Below are positions 44,497-56,514 of a stretch of DNA of 64,000 nt, one piece after another; the stretch's first letter is position 1; the number at the start of each line of letters is the position of its first letter. The stretch is from Hemileia vastatrix. Taxonomy: Eukaryota; Basidiomycota; Pucciniomycetes; Pucciniales; Zaghouaniaceae. Where the stretch lies: assembly GCA_030280995.1 (NCBI GenBank), contig JASXTE010000015.1, forward strand, positions 19,827,001 through 19,891,000, written 5' to 3'. Made by a program: the position numbers and the translations under genes. Under the pieces are notes generated by a model. The model was not told the origin of the DNA. It did not search any database and saw only the letters and a program-made list of their open reading frames with translations.

Positions 44497-45251
44497 TGTC
44501 AGCCAGGCTGCTAGACTTACCCAGTAAAATAATTAATTATTTACTGGGAGGAAGCCACACATTTTTTATTTCTTATTTTATTATTAATTATAGTTTATTT
44601 ACTTTAAAATTACTTGTAATAAGTTAACTAATTACAAAAAGTAAATTTAGTAAATATTTAAAATTAATATTAATGTCCCTTATATTTTTTTATGTCCTAA
44701 CATCGTGCTCAATGGCAAGTTAAATGAAATAAAAAATTAATATTAAAATAAAATATATATATATATATATATAATTCAAATTATTTATTTAAAAGTGACA
44801 TTTACATAAACTTTGAAATAAATCAAATAACTTGACATATACAGTAAATACATTATTTTAATACACTATTTATAAAACAACCTTAATATTTGCAATATTT
44901 TATTCTGTAATTTTCTTTTTTCTCTCATACTCCTGTATATAGGATTTTTTAGCTCCATGCGTTCTCTCCATTTTGCCTATATAAGGCCTCCCCTTTTGGT
45001 TGTTCTAAAGTATCTTTTATTTACACAACAAATTTTTCATTACCAACAATCATACCTTTATTACTACTACTTTTTGCTTTAATACTTACATCTGCGTAAT
45101 TCTAATTCATCTAAGTATAATAATAATTATAATTTTTACCTTTTCATTGAGTAATAAAACAAAAAGATAATCCCCTATGTACCTTTACTTTGAAATCCTC
45201 AAATATTCACCTATCACCACCATTGGACCTCTGTTAAAATCTTCTAGACCA
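44497..45251 (+). repeat. 3' LTR of element 3
   Basis: It begins TGTCAGCCAGGCTGCTAGAC directly after the purine tract and ends CTTCTAGACCA. A TATA box (TATATAAG) is at 44978-44985. The end is placed by comparison with the opposing LTR at 45291-46074, which ends alike. Confidence 0.75.
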
Positions 45252-45290
45252 AAATAACCCCTTTAAAGTGTCATTGTCAATGGGTCCTAA

Positions 45291-46074
45291 TGGTCTAGAA
45301 GGTTTTACAGCAGTCCATACGGCAGTGAAGGTGCAAAACCCAGGGATTTCAAAACAGGTATGTGGATTTTATCTTTTATGATTAATTACTCAATTAAAAG
45401 GTAAATAAAAATTATTATTATTACTTATGGGATTTAGATTTATGTAAATGTAAGTACTAAAGAAGAAGTAGTAGTAATAAAATGATTTTTGGTTGTATAT
45501 AATAAATTGTAAGTGATAAGGAATGAATCAAAACAGCACAAAGTGGTAGGCCTTTTTATAGGCCAAAAGGAGAGAGATCACAGGGAGTTAAGAAGACTAC
45601 ATACAAGGGTGTGAGAGGAAAGATACTTTCAAAATTAGAAATTACAAATAACAGAGAGTACTAAAATAATGTGTCAATAAAATATTTTAATGTATATATT
45701 AATTTATTTGATACATTTTAAAGTTCACTTTAAATGTCACACTTAGTACAAAACAATTTGATTTTCCCAATTTTTAGAATTTAATATAATTTTAGTATTT
45801 TAAATAAACTAATTTGAATTTTTATCAATTTTAGTATTAGTATATTTTTATCTGTTTTAACCTGTCATTGAGCAAGGTGTAAGGGAATAAAGATATAAGG
45901 GACATTAATTTAAATATTTACTTAAATTTACTCATTGTAATTAGTTAATTTATCTCAAGTAATTTTAAAGTAAATATAATATAGTTAATAATAAAATAAG
46001 AAAAAAAAAGGTGTGGCTTCATCCCGGTAAATAATTAATTATTTTCCTGGGTAAGTCTAGCAGCCTGTCTGACA
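45291..46074 (-). repeat. Opposing LTR of the element 3 family
   Basis: On the minus strand it begins TGTCAGACAGGCTGCTAGAC at 46074 and ends CTTCTAGACCA at 45291, matching 44497-45251 with clear divergence. A minus-strand TATA-like TATAAAAAGG lies near 45555. Only 39 bases separate the two LTR ends. No coding part is attached and no target duplication was seen. Confidence 0.75.
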
Positions 46075-46186
46075 GTCATAAATTCATCCTTTGTGTGGTG
46101 GCAAAAAAAAAAAAAAAAAAAAAAAAAGCTTGTGAACCCACTCATCATCATCTACAACATTTTTTAAGTAAGATTCATTTCCTATT

Positions 46187-46219
<33 letters not shown>

Positions 46220-46270
46220 CTGGGTTTGTGAAAACTACAACCTTCCTCTAACCCTCCCCCTTCCCTTCCC

Positions 46271-46301
<31 letters not shown>

Positions 46302-46600
46302 AGAGAGTGAAAATTCCATGATGAGAAAACAAATACTCAAAAATTCCTGACTGAAGCAAGATTTAGTGATGTTGGAAAAGATTGATGGTAAGTGGTAAAA
46401 GGTGGATGTGAAGCCAAGAGAAGGTGTTCTTTCCCATACACAAATTTTAAGAATATTTTGAATGACATTTCAAACTGAAAAACATTGTGTGATGATGAGT
46501 ATGAGAGGTAGTGAGAAGTTGATTAACATGGTGGTTGGCAGGAAGAGTGTACACAAAAAAAAAATCACAAGGACTTCTTGTGGGGTACTATATGTACATA
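46075..46600. other. Homopolymer-rich gap
   Basis: Contains A (about 46104-46126) and T tracts (about 46190-46219 and 46277-46301). No gene is seen in the remainder. Confidence 0.6.
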
Positions 46601-46906
46601 CAGTGGGTGGTCAAAAATAAATGCCTGTTTTCATTTCACCATAACTTTTTAAATAATCATTCTATCTACATGACATTTGGCAGCTTTACTAATTCAACCA
46701 TGTAGACTAAGAATATGATATAGATATAATCAATAAAGTTCTTTTATTTATTTATTTTATTTTTTTTAAAATTTGTTGATTTCAAATATAAAAAAATGTC
46801 AGAAGACATTGCCTATGAAATAATTTATTAGAAGCCTGGATATTTATAAAAGATATCAGCAAAAAGAATCAGCAAAAAAAAAAAAAATGAAAAAATTATA
46901 CCAAAA

Positions 46907-48999
46907 TTACAAGCGGGTGGATCCACTGCAAGCATCCACAACAGCTTGCATATGTTCAGGCATTGAAGCAATCATTCTTTCAAATATATTTCTTGGAAGA
47001 CCCTCCCAAGCTTGGCTAAATCTTCTTGCATCTCAATATGACTTTGAGGGTGATATAGCTTCAGAAGTTGGTTTTTGAGCTCCTTTCAGACATTTTCTAT
47101 GGGATTAAGGTCAGGTGATTTTAGATGCCAATCTTCAATTTTATGCAAGTTGGCAGTTGATCAGAAGTTGCAAGCCATCTTTGGATTGTGAACTGGTGCA
47201 TTATCTTACATCAAAATAAGTTGATTATTGTTATCAACTTCTTTGAGCAAGCCACTAGATGAGGACTGAGACATAAACATTTTAAATGAAATGGCTTTCT
47301 GTGTGCTGTTTTTCAGGTAAGAGAACACCAAGGGACACTTGGTGGTGTTGAAAAAAGCACCCCAGATCATGATTGACAAGCACCCACTTTTGAAAGTGGA
47401 TTGAAGACACTTTGAGAATGAACCTTTTTGATGTTTTTTAAGCCAGACATCTGTTGGCGATGATCACTTCCCTACCTCAAAACTTGATTCATCTGACCAT
47501 AAAAATTTCTTACAGTCCTCAGTGGTCCTCTATAAGTGGTCTTGTGCAAACTTAAGATGCTTTTCTGGGTGAGAAACATTCAAGAAGGGCTTCTTAACAG
47601 CCAATTGGGGAGAGAAACTTTCAGCCTAGGTATCCACAGGATTGAGTAATTCTTATTTTTAAAATAAGATAACCTTAATTACATTAAGGTTATAATACTT
47701 ATATATATGGTTATAATACATATATATATAATTATTACACTATTATATGACTTATAGTAGTTTAAATAGCTTATCCATAGCCTAATTATACTTATTAAGG
47801 TGTTAATTTATTCATAATATACTTATCTTAATTGATATTAAGTAACTATAGACATACATAAGCTTATATGTATACATAAACTTCATATTCAGTGAAATAG
47901 GTAGTTATATTATGTATATTTAGGTCTATAAGTGGGTTTTAACCTCTTAATAGCCTATAACCTTTATTTTTCTGCTTATTTTAGGTCATATGGACATATT
48001 CAGTGGACTCACAATTCCTACACAGGTATATACGCCTTTTTCAGGTGCATATATCCAGTTTGGACAACTTAATCTGCTTCCTTTGATGGATTTTTATGGA
48101 TTTATGGGTTGGGATAGCATTACTAGGTTAATATGGATGCTTTGACAGTTAATTTTGCTCCTTTATATGCTTTGGGTTTCATTATATACTCTTTGGATGA
48201 GTTATTTTACCTGTTTCTTTGTGGTATCCGCTTTTATCTGTTTATTCTATTTATGGTATGGGTCTGTGGTATCATTAATTGTGATGGAGGGTCCACACTG
48301 GAGGTCTGGGTTTTGAAAATTCTTGAAGTGGACACCATGGGGAGTTGATGGGCCCTCACAGTGCTGTAATTTCCAGGAATAGAAGTGACATCATCTGGAT
48401 TGAAGGTCTGTGCACTCCAGTGGATTTTGGTATAAGTAAGGGAGGATTTGACGGGTTATTGGACGTCACTTACTTAATACACATCAAATAAACACTATAA
48501 CACAATTATTATCATATATAAATATATTATAAAGCATTTATAAATTGATAATATCTTTATATAAGCTATAACTATTTTTTATTGATCTATTTTCCACCAC
48601 CAGCATGCATAAAAATCCAAGTATTGTGAGTTTATATTGAGAATAACTACTTTATTAGTCTTTCCCTGAGGTTTAATCACTAAATCATTTATCAATAAGT
48701 AGTAGGACCATTAATATTTACTATTAAATGATACTTAGATACTAGCACGCACTGACAGAGAGAGAGCAAGAAATTTGACACATCTCCCAACCTGTAGTTT
48801 TGTGTGGACAATCAGAGAACTTATATGGTTTAACTGTCCCTTGAACCCAGTTTCTTTTCAACAAAACACACACATTAGTGCATGGATGCTGGTAATGACA
48901 GGCAATCTGGTATTCATTGGCACCGCACTCTTCCAGGGTAATACATTTGGCCCTTAGTTCAATACTGAGCTGTTGTTTTTACTCTGTAGACTTAGCCAT
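46907..48999 (-). pseudogene. Tc1-type transposase B
   Basis: The N-terminal helix-turn-helix part (start 48999, LRAKCITLEECGANEYQIA) is followed, past an inserted LTR, by FLWSDESSFE (first Asp, near 47490), WGAFFNTTK, and LNPIENV (Glu, near 47100), ending at 46907. Many stops and indels interrupt it. The order and motifs are those of Tc1/mariner DDE transposases. Confidence 0.75.
47619..48757 (+). repeat. LTR D inserted in Tc1 element B
   Basis: It starts TTTCAGCCTAGGTATCCACA (a decayed TGTCAGCC start, like family C) and ends GCACTGACA. It interrupts the transposase frame. A clean target duplication is not visible. Confidence 0.55.
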
Positions 49000-49235
49000 A
49001 AGCTGAATAATTATTCAAAAAATAGTTTTAAATTTACAATACAAATTAAAATATTGATTTTACCAAGATGTATATAGGTATAAACACATTACCAATACTA
49101 AGAAAAAAGAATTATTAGAGGATGGGAATCTTGAGGTTGGACAAGTGATGGTGGTAGTGAGAGAACAAAAATAAAATGAAGTAAGATTGAAAAAACATGT
49201 ATAAGAGGAGGCATTTATTTTTGGCCACCCACTTT

Positions 49236-49377
49236 GCAGTGGCCTCTAACAACAAGTCTGTGACCAGTATTTTTTTTTTTTTTTTTTTTTTAAATTACAC
49301 TCTCAATAAATATCAGAAAACGTTTTTGTTTTGCTTTCTGGTGTAAAAGCATGTTTCAAGTGGATCTAACATATTAT
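49236..49377. other. Short spacer with T tract
   Basis: About 140 bases with a T run (49270-49290). No gene. Confidence 0.6.
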
Positions 49378-49693
49378 AGGGGGGGGGGTATCAATGTTGA
49401 ATGATCTGTAATTAATTGAATTGTGGATAAAAATTATTATACCCCAATTATCTTGTGAAATTATTTTTGCTAATCATTGGGTTATTAGACTTTTTAAGTG
49501 TCAATGTTCACCTCTATCTGACGTTTTTCATCCTTGAATTTTTTCATAACCATATCTTGGACAACTTTCTGGATGTTCCAGCCTCTTTAACTTTCTACGC
49601 ACTCCCATCCTGTCTAGTCATTCTATCCATTCAGAACCCCTCCCCATCTCATCTGCTTGTTTGATCTCCTTTTCATCTTCAAAAATCTTAACA

Positions 49694-50095
49694 TGCCTCT
49701 TTGTCATAGATCTTCTAAAAGGCATCCTTCACCCAGTTGTTCTTCAAATCTCATTACTCCCTCTTTCCCCCACTTAGCTGAGAAATAAAAGACTGTTCAA
49801 CTAAAAAAAAAAAGATGATCATCACATACTTATCAACTGGCTGGAAACTAAAAACTAATCATGATTCTTGTTTTTGGTACTGGGAATGCAACTAAAGTAG
49901 GATGGACCCCCTCCATCAAACGTCAATGAAGATCTTCTAATGGCTAATGAATTATGAAATAAGACAAAGGGAAGGATTGATCTTTTACCTAAACAAATGT
50001 CTGAATGCTTCAAGCACTATTGAGCCAAATACAAGAAGGCTAAGACTCTTTCATTTTCTACTGGTTTTGGTATGAAATTGAATGCTGAATGAAAA
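49694..50095 (+). pseudogene. SANT/MYB-like remnant of Harbinger-2
   Basis: ATG 49694 opens a frame matching the first exon of the Harbinger-1 MYB-like gene (HRSSKRHPSPSCSS, then LLPKQMSECFKHY). It has several stops. Where Harbinger-1 has a TGA (39471) this copy has Gly, which shows that stop is a mutation in Harbinger-1. Confidence 0.7.
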
Positions 50096-50599
50096 CGTTT
50101 AATAACTAGTTTTTTTTTATATTTATTTTGTACATATTTCATTCTAATTTTTTTTTTTTTCAAGTCAAAAAAAAAAAATGTACACATCTTATTTGAAAAA
50201 GTTGACAATATATATCTCACCCTTCTTCAATTTACTCTGGGAGGTAAAGGAGTAAGGATTACTGAATTTTTTAATTTTATTTCATACATTAATGAAGTTA
50301 ATTAATTAAAAAAAAAGATAATCAAGCAAGTAAAGGAACTTCAAATACTATCTGCCATAGATTTCATGAGCAAAGTCAAAGAAAACATATGAAAAGTATA
50401 GTATTATGAACTCATTCATACAATATAATTGAATAAAGACCTTTATACATCACAAGGGCTTGATGGTACAATACTTAAAGTTGATTGATTATCTTTAATA
50501 GCTGATAACATTAAAAATATAAGAAAATAAAAATAAAATTTTTGAAATAATTTGATCATGGTATTTAGAATTCCTACCTAATGTTTTAGTAGCCATTGA

Positions 50600-51168
50600 C
50601 CCTTTGCCCCTTACTTTCCTTACCCAGTTGATCAAACTTTGATTGATCTAAAAAGAACATCCAAAATGAGTTAGTGTTTCACAAGATTCCAATCCAGGAG
50701 GTGCCTAAGTAGTTTGATGATTATCTCTTGAAGAATTCCAAATTGCTTTCATAATCCTGTTTCCTAAACCAAAGTCCATGATACATTTATGATCCGGAAA
50801 GTATAGTCCATGACCTTTTGATTTTAACAGGTGAAGGGGTTGGTCTTCCAGTAATAGGATCAATATAACAGAAAAGCTAAAAAGTAAGCATATTAGAATC
50901 ATGTTTTTCAACTTGGCTCTGGCTATGAAATACTTCATAGTTGATGATAATATTAGAATAAAAGATATAATTGTTATTGAGTTCAACCCATTCCATACCC
51001 TGTCCAATTGGGAAGTCCAGCTTTCTTGTCCAGGTTATGATTAGATTGAAATGCACAAACATATAATTTTTACAAACAATTGGCCAAGAAATAATTGAGT
51101 GATCCTAAGCTTTGGGAGATAAAAGCCTAGATAATCATCAGATACATGTTTCAGAAGCCTTATTCTCT
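50600..51168 (-). pseudogene. Tet-like dioxygenase remnant of Harbinger-2
   Basis: On the minus strand, after a TTTAG acceptor, the frame matches Harbinger-1: DDYLGFY, then IDPITGRP, GHGLYFPDH..IMDFGLGN, IWNSSRDNHQTT, APPGLESC..LTHFGCSF. The HxD position reads Gln-Val-Glu (50907-50915), so the iron site is lost. A 1-base insertion and stops also break it. The indels differ from Harbinger-1, yet the protein is still recognisable over about 190 residues. Confidence 0.65.
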
Positions 51169-51877
51169 AAATATGAAATATAAAAACATAAGATAAATTA
51201 AGTGAAATTTTGGAAAAAAAAAAATACTTAACTTTAAAGGTCAATATCTCAGCAGCGCACTGAACCAAATTCAAACCTGTTTTTATGGGAAATGTTAAAA
51301 ATTAGCCTTCAGGAGAATCTTTAGTGATAAGGACATCCGATTCAAATAAACATTAACCCTCATTCCAACTCTGATTTTCAAACAAACAGTACTTGAGGCT
51401 TTCTCAGAAGAAGAAGAAGAAGAAGAAGAAGGTAGCATTTCCTGACCACTTTTGATAAAAAAAAAAAAAAAAAAAATTCTTTTGTCTTCTTGAAGAACAG
51501 AATTAGAATTAGAATTGTAATCAGAGTCCAATGGGGGAGATCAAGAGCTATGAAAGAGATAGCTTGATGTAGCTTCTCATGATGTGAGAGTGAGGAAGGG
51601 ATGACACTTATACAGTATAAAAATGTAAATGATGTATACAATGTTTTTGAGTTATAAAGGGTTATGCTGCAGAGTGCTGCAGATGAATAGGATGATGCTG
51701 ACAAATCAGTGACATCAGCATTTTTGGTTGAGAAAGTGCAGATTTGAGTGAAATAAGTGACTTGTGTCACTTTTGAAATCCACCAGTGTTGGGGCTAGTG
51801 TGTTTAGGAAATCCGCACTTAAATAAGTGCAGATTTGGTCAAAGTTAAGTATGGATTCGTCAGAACTGACACACCCT

Positions 51878-52293
51878 ATTTTAATTTTAATTATATATAA
51901 GATTTCAACTTATTATATGAGTTTTATTTATACAAAGACTTTAACCATGTTCTTTCTTGCATTTTTAATTCTTCTCTTTGCTCAAGGACTCAATAATGAA
52001 CCATAATAAGCACTTGAAGAGCTTGGTTCTAAAATGTTTAGTTGTTAGTTGATTTTAAATTTGTTTATTTTATTTTTTTATTTTATTTTTTTATTTTTTT
52101 TTGGGGGGGGGGAGGAGGGGGAGGTATGTGTATGTATGGTACTTGGCAACATATTCTTGTCACCACTTAAATTTTTTTATATTGAGAAAAAAAACAACTA
52201 AACTAAATTGTAGGATTGTGATCCTAAAACGAGCATTATTATATAGATAGATAGATAGATAGATAGAAGGGAGGATAAAGATAAAAAAGAAGA
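51878..52293. other. Gene-free stretch downstream of HPM1
   Basis: A/T-rich, with a G-rich run (52103-52124) and (TAGA)n at about 52241-52266. Probably the HPM1 3' untranslated region at the right edge. Confidence 0.6.
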
Positions 52294-53368
52294 CTACCAA
52301 TGAACACTCATGATTAATCTAGCTACACCTTGAGTGGGATTAATTTCTTTAACCACTTTGACTTGACCACCAGCTTGATGAACTAGTTCACAAAATGGAA
52401 TGTAACCACCACCTACACCAAAATAAACCGTTTTAGCAGCCACAAGAATCCGAGGAGAAGAAGAAGAAGAAGAAGAAGAAGAAGAAGAAGGTTTGATAGA
52501 TTTTAAAACAGCAACGAAATCGGGAAGGGAAGTAGGAGAATAGATAGTTTCAGCGGATAAAACGAGATCGAAAGAGAGATGAGAATTGGAGAGATGAGTA
52601 TGAAAGAGAGACCAAGAAGTAGCAAAGAATTGAAGGGAGATATTGTGTGTGGAAAGGAAAGAGGAGAAGGAAGAGATGAAGGAAGGAGAAAGATGTAGGG
52701 TACCGGCTTGAGGGATGGGAAGGTGATCGACGACAAGTTTTGCACGATGAAAAGCAAGGAGGATATTTGGGAGAGTGATAAGGGCTAAGACTAGTGGTGG
52801 TGTGGAAGAATATGAGAGATAGGATAAGATAGGATAAGATAGGATAGAGAGAGTAACCTTGAGGATTAAAGTCTTGAAAGACAAAGAGAAGTGGAGGATG
52901 AGGAAGGGAAGAAGGAAGAAGAGCAACGAAATTAGCGTAAAGAAAGAGGATGGAGGGGAGAGCAGCGCCACAACCGATTTCCAAGATGGAGGAGTAGTGG
53001 TTGTTGTTGTTGTTGTTGTTGTTGTTGAGATGGCGTGCTAGATCGAGGGAAGCGATCCATGTCTTGAAGCCGCCTTCATAGATGCCAGGGAGAAGATCGG
53101 AGGGAGAGGAGAGCAAGGAGGGAGGAGAGTTAAGTGCGCTAGGTGGGGTAAGTGCGCTAGGTGGGGTAAGTGCGCTAGGTGGGGTAAGTGCGCTAGGTGA
53201 GGTATGAGTGTTGGGTGAGGTACGAGTGTTAGGTGCGTTAGGTGTGCTATGTGTGCTATGTGACCTAAGACAGGCTAGGTCAGCCCTCCACAGGTCGGAG
53301 AACTCAGCAGGCGAACTGAAGACAATCGCAGGCGGGAGTTGGGCAAGAAGCGTGTGGAGGGAGATCAT
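52294..53368 (-). CDS. HPM1: Protein-histidine N-methyltransferase (Hpm1/METTL18 family)
   Basis: Exons 53368-52858 and 52790-52294 (GTTACT...CACTAG, 67-base intron) encode 335 residues. YEGGFKTWIASLDLARHL leads into the SAM-binding motif LEIGCGAALPS. FQDFNPQVL..TLPN follows across the intron, exactly the METTL18/Hpm1 pattern, then DLVLSAETIYSP and GVGGG. Yeast Hpm1 methylates a histidine of ribosomal protein Rpl3. Low-complexity inserts are present: ALTPPS repeats (an 18-base tandem unit), nine Asn and eleven Ser. The ATG at 53368 is the first in frame. BUD23 starts on the other strand about 2.1 kb away across the CACTA element. Confidence 0.85.
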
Positions 53369-53537
53369 GGCAGCGGATGGATGGATTCATGGCGCACACT
53401 TGGCATACACTTCACTCACTTAACTCACTCACTTAACTAGCTTAACTCAATTACTTAATTAGCTTAACTCACTCACTTAACTAGCTTAACTCACTCACTT
53501 AACTAGCTTAACTCACTCACTTAACTAGCTTAACTCA
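53369..53537. repeat. 22-bp minisatellite upstream of HPM1
   Basis: TTAACTAGCTTAACTCACTC-type units (22 bp) recur about five times between 53415 and 53537. The same array resumes at 55283-55460 on the other side of the CACTA element, so it was one array before insertion. Confidence 0.85.
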
Positions 53538-55282
53538 CACTACCAACATTTTGCTGACGTTCCCGATGGAAACATCACCATGGCGTTCCCTTTTCGTTCC
53601 ATTCAAACTTGCGAACGCCACGACGAACGCAACATGCAATTGCGAACGCCACCGATTTCTGGAACGTCAGAGCGAACGCCACACATCATTTTCAACTTGA
53701 GTCACCCACAGTCCATCAATCTAATTCTTCATCTTCCTTCAATCCTTGAGTTATTCCTCATTTTTCTATTTTATTTGAATGTTTGATCATTCTCTTGATT
53801 TTACAAGCCCTGTTTTACAGCAAAGTCGGAAAAGGTTGCCGAAATTTTGACAAAAAAATCGAAATTCCTCTCACGAAAAAATGGTTTGCCTATTCAAAAG
53901 GGTTGGAGATGAGTCGGGAGTACTGTCTTTTGAATAGGCAAATCATTATCTTGTGAGAGCAGCTTCGATTTTTTTGACGAAAAATCCGCAAGCATTTGTG
54001 ACTTGGCTGTATTCTATGTGCTATATTAATTATTTAGTTTTGATCTCATGAATACTTCTTAATCACCGCCCATAGGCACCAGATCATCACAAGGGGATTC
54101 TTCATTCCCTGGGGATATTAGAGATTTTACAAAGACTCTTATGATCAATCAAAACAAATTCTACTCATGGATTAATACCTTAAACAAAGATGTTGAAAGT
54201 ATGAAGGCAGCTAAGACTAATATTGTCAAAAAAAACCATCAAAATTAAATCCATCCTGCACTTCCGAGTTTATCATTTATTTAATTATTTCTTGGGATCA
54301 ATTTCCCTTAGGGCATGAAACTAGACACAGAAAACAGATAAAGTGGAATATGTACATGATTGAGAGTGGGCATAGACAGTCTGAAAATTTGTGAGTTTAA
54401 GCATTTAAGTGTTCAAGGGTCTTGTTTCATTGAACTTTTTGGACAGCATTTTTGGATGCAGCCAGAAAAGCTGTAGGGATCTTGAAAATATGCTTCCAAA
54501 CTGGAAATGCTTGTGGGTTTCTTGCTTCTTATTCAGTGTAAAAAGTTACATAAAATCATGTTTTAGGTGGGGGATTGAAGATGGGAAAATTTTAGTGGCA
54601 AATTATCTCGCTACCACTCATTTTTGGAATACTTAAGTAATTCAATTCTGAGGCTTCAGAAAATTTGTCCGGGTTTCAGGTAGTCTCCTCAGCAGAAGTT
54701 TACATACTTAAATTCAAGTTGATTAGGTCACTTTCTTGTTTTGAGCAAGTATATACATGCCATGTTGGGTGACTCCATGTTTATCAATATAAAAATTTGT
54801 GGAACACTTAGAACAATGACACAAGTGCATTTTGGTTTTATTTTTAACTTTAATGAGGAAAACTAAGTACAATCAGATATAAAAAATGATTCAAGTTAAG
54901 ATCAATCGTAATATTCCTCACTCTCAATAATACTATTTAACTTCCTTTATATTTCCCGCTTCTTCTCCCCATCATGTTTCTCAGTGTAGTTTGTATTTAG
55001 TCTACCACTGTCTCCTCTTCCTTCATGCCCAAAGTTGGGTGAGATTGCATGAAATAAAAATAAGTAAATGAAATAAAATAAAGATCTAGCAAGAGGAAAA
55101 TTGGTAGGTTATGGGTGAATCAAGTCAAAACTGATGCATGGCGTTCGCTCTGACGTTCCAGAAATCGGTGGCGTTCACAATTGTATGTTGCGTTTGTCGT
55201 GGCGATCAGAAGTTTTTATGCATAAAAGTGCAAACGCCATGGTGACGCTCCCGCTGGGAGCGTCGTCAAAATGTTGGTAGTG
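53538..55282. mobile_element. Non-autonomous CACTA (EnSpm) element, TSD TCA
   Basis: The 1745-bp unit starts CACTACCAACATTTTG and ends with its inverse (GGTAGTG). The 3-bp duplication TCA flanks it (53535-53537 and 55283-55285), as expected for CACTA elements. Inverted homology extends about 140 bp and contains GCGAACGCCA motifs typical of subterminal repeats. No transposase frame is recognised. A small hairpin element lies inside. Confidence 0.85.
53818..54009. mobile_element. 192-bp hairpin MITE, TA duplication
   Basis: CAGCAAAGTC... and the inverse of its right half pair over about 85 bp per arm (shared core TTTGCCTATTCAAAAG). TA flanks both ends, which suggests a Tc1/mariner-type MITE. 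It sits inside the CACTA element. Confidence 0.75.
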
Positions 55283-55470
55283 TCACTCACTTCACTCTCC
55301 TAACTAGCTTAACTCACTCTCTTAACTAGCTTAACTCACTCACTTCACTCTCTTAACTAGCTTAACTCACTCACTTAACTAGCTTAACTCACTCACTTCA
55401 CTCTCTTAACTAGCTTAACTCACTCACTTAACTCTCTTAACCCACCTAACTCACCCACTTCACCCACTTA
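55283..55470. repeat. Minisatellite upstream of BUD23
   Basis: The continuation of the 53415-53537 array (TTAACTAGCTTAACTCACTC with CACTTCACTCTC variants), ending just before the BUD23 ATG. Confidence 0.8.
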
Positions 55471-56474
55471 ATGCGTCCTGAACACCAAGCTCCCCCTCAG
55501 ATTGTCCGTGATTTCCTTCTTTCCTTCTTTCTTTCTTTCCTTCTTTCTTTCTTTCTTTAGGTCGCTATCGACTCTTCTTCTCTTCTTCTTTTCTCCTTCT
55601 AGTACTACAATCACTCTCAAGCACTCAAATACTCCTCCAACTCTCGCATACATGCCATCCAGTCTCTCATGGCCTCCCGCTCTGTCGAGCTTCTCAACCT
55701 CTCTTCATCTCTCCCTGCCTTCCTCCTCGATATCGGCTGCGGCTCCGGTCTCAGTGGCGATCTCATCTCATCTCTTGGTCATCATTGGCTTGGCTTCGAC
55801 ATCAGTGGTTCCATGTTAGGTGGCCCTCTTCTCTTTCTTCTCTTGCTTCTCTTTCTTTACCCACTCTCCTCCTTTTAGAACTCGCTCTCGATCGTCAAGT
55901 TCAAGGTGATCTTTGTCTTCATGATATCGGTCAAGGTTTCGCTCTTCGTCCTGGTTGCTTTGATGGGGCTATCAGGTATCTTCTCTCTTCTCTTCTCTCA
56001 TCCCATCCTTTCATACCTTAGCATACACTTCTCTCTTTCTTTCTTTCCTAATCCAGTATTTCCGTCCTACAATGGCTCTGTAATGCCGATGCTTCTCAAA
56101 ACTCTCCTCCTAAACGTCTCAAATTGTTCTTTGAATCTCTCTTTATCGCTCTTGCAAAAGGCTCAAGAGCCGTCTTTCAATTTTATCCCGAATCTGATGA
56201 TCAAGTTCGAATGATCATGTCATTTGCTAATCGGGCTGGGTTTGGTGGCGGTTTAGTGGTGGATTGTAAGATAGTCCCTTTTCGTTTTATGTCTTTAACT
56301 TTCTTATCTCCAATTCTTTGTTTTATAGACCCAAATAGTCGAAAAGCCAAAAAATTCTATCTAGTTCTCATGACGGAATCATCTACTAACTTTTCAACCA
56401 CTACCAACTTACCATCTGCCCTCACAACAAATGAATCCAATCAACTTCCTCCTGATGATGATGATGATGATGAT

Positions 56475-56514
<40 letters not shown>

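Larger units (their letters stand above)
33709..45251 (+). mobile_element. Gypsy element 3, decayed relative of element 1
   Basis: The 5' LTR start (33709-33970) matches the 3' LTR (44497-44757). Between them lie nested Harbinger-1 (33971-40092), a leader array, a gag start and pol. Gag capsid, nucleocapsid and protease are deleted: the frame jumps from the ORF1-like region to the residues just before reverse transcriptase (near 41250). Pol is closely similar to element 1, but the LTRs differ beyond the first dozen bases. The rest of the 5' LTR after Harbinger-1 is missing. No matching target duplication was found. Confidence 0.8.
46601..49235 (-). mobile_element. Tc1-type element B, split by an LTR
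   Basis: Inverted ends CAGTGGGTGGTCAAAAATAA (46601) and the inverse of GGGTGGCCAAAAATAAATGCC (to about 49235) are preceded by TA on the left. Inside, on the minus strand, lies a broken Tc1 transposase, itself split by an LTR (47619-48757). Confidence 0.75.
49378..51877 (-). mobile_element. Harbinger-2: shorter inverted Harbinger copy
   Basis: The left end (AGGGG..GTATCAATGTTGA) matches the Harbinger-1 terminus. The right end (inverse AGGGTGTGTCAGTTCTGACG) is a diverged counterpart. Relative to Harbinger-1 it is inverted: the MYB-like remnant comes first (plus), then the dioxygenase remnant (minus). No transposase part is recognisable, so it is non-autonomous. Confidence 0.65.

Noticed and set aside
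33704..45256. Target duplication for element 3
   Set aside because: GTGTC on the left and AAATA on the right do not match, and the 5' LTR is damaged.
54409..54636. 75-codon frame in the CACTA element as a transposase fragment
   Set aside because: No CACTA transposase motif could be recognised.
53369..55470. CRISPR-like array of 22-bp units
   Set aside because: The units are directly adjacent without unique spacers, and the genome is eukaryotic; it is a minisatellite.
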